Assembly: GCA_025363505.1 (NCBI GenBank)
Contig: JANYDV010000122.1
Coordinates: 1-14,704, forward strand
DNA from: Bacteroidota bacterium
GTDB lineage: Bacteria; Bacteroidota; Ignavibacteria; Palsa-1295
DNA length: 14,704 bases
Direction: 5' to 3'
The translations under genes were made by a program, and so were the position numbers. The first letter of the stretch is position 1. Each line of letters opens with the position of its first letter. This document shows positions 14,359-14,704 of this stretch, in pieces. A model generated the notes under the pieces. That model ran no database searches. It worked only from the letters and a program-made list of their open reading frames with translations, and was not told the DNA's origin.

Positions 14359-14704
14359 ACAGGTTCGGATCTTTACCAACAACGATCTTCTGACGAACGA
14401 ACAACTCGTCACTGCTCAACTGCTCGATGAAACAGGTGGCATGCTCTTAATTGATAAGGAGTATGGAATAACCTCATTTGCTGTTGTATATGTTTTACGT
14501 AAATTATTAGGGCAGATTGGTGGCATTAAAAAGGTAAAGGTTGGACATGCAGGCACGCTTGACCCCCTCGCGACAGGGCTGATGATATTAGGTTCGCGCC
14601 GTGCAACCCGTTCGCTTACATCATTTCTTGGTGCCCCGAAAGAGTATTCAGTTCGTTTACGCTTGGGTATCACTTCCGCAAGTTTTGATCTTGAACGTCC
14701 TATT
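14345..14704 (+). CDS. truB: tRNA pseudouridine-55 synthase TruB, cut by the window end
   Basis: TruB makes pseudouridine 55 in the T loop of tRNAs. The visible 120 codons include LLIDKEYGITSF (34-45) and KVGHAGTLDPLATGL (65-79) with catalytic D73. They end at SFDLERPI, as in the Bacteroidota/Chlorobiota form of the family. I choose the GTG at 14345, inside the end of rbfA, because the only nearby ATG (14441) would start at MLLIDK and remove the segment (TNEQLVTAQLLDETGG) that normally precedes this motif. No other in-frame start codon of the usual kind lies between. The family is certain, and the exact start is less so. Confidence 0.9.
   Translation, partial: MIQTEQVRIFTNNDLLTNEQLVTAQLLDETGGMLLIDKEYGITSFAVVYVLRKLLGQIGGIKKVKVGHAGTLDPLATGLMILGSRRATRSLTSFLGAPKEYSVRLRLGITSASFDLERPI

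Noticed and set aside
1..14704. Phage, insertion sequence, CRISPR array, toxin-antitoxin or defence system
   Set aside because: No transposase, integrase, direct-repeat array, small toxin-antitoxin pair or defence-type domain was seen on either strand. The gene content is housekeeping and envelope.

Overview
The window looks like ordinary chromosomal DNA from a Gram-negative member of the Bacteroidota/Chlorobiota side of the tree. I infer this, without a database, from a PorV/PorQ-like outer-membrane barrel, a secreted Xaa-Pro aminopeptidase, a PD40-OmpA envelope protein, and the style of the NusA, IF-2, RF2 and TruB sequences. AGGAG/GAGGAG ribosome-binding sites precede two genes. That is less typical of classical Bacteroidia, where Shine-Dalgarno sites are rare, and would suit a Chlorobi/Ignavibacteria/Kapabacteria-type lineage. 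The exact taxon cannot be fixed here.

Layout: transcription diverges from a 40-base gap at 6566-6605. Everything to its left is on the minus strand. First comes an ABC-2 exporter pair (ATPase, then permease), closed by a strong intrinsic terminator at 4659-4688. Next is prfB (release factor 2), which must be read through a +1 programmed frameshift at CTT-TGA-C (4529-4535), so its true start is at 4601. After a short repeat-bearing spacer comes a tightly packed trio: a pterin-4a-carbinolamine dehydratase, an exported Xaa-Pro aminopeptidase (stop and start codons abut) and an outer-membrane beta-barrel protein (3-base gap). The left edge (1-152) has no gene but carries a decayed dispersed repeat.

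To the right, on the plus strand, are an SDR oxidoreductase, a tRNA-Cys(GCA) and a PD40-OmpA envelope protein that starts at a TTG with a good ribosome-binding site. Then comes the conserved translation/transcription cluster rimP-nusA-infB-rbfA-truB, with truB cut by the window end. An intrinsic-terminator-like hairpin with two U-tracts sits directly in front of nusA, so nusA expression should depend on read-through.

No phage, insertion sequence, CRISPR array, defence locus or biosynthetic cluster is visible. The points most worth a second look concern regulation: the terminator before nusA, the prfB frameshift without a recognisable internal Shine-Dalgarno stimulator, and the SPY (rather than SPF) stop-codon-reading tripeptide in RF2.
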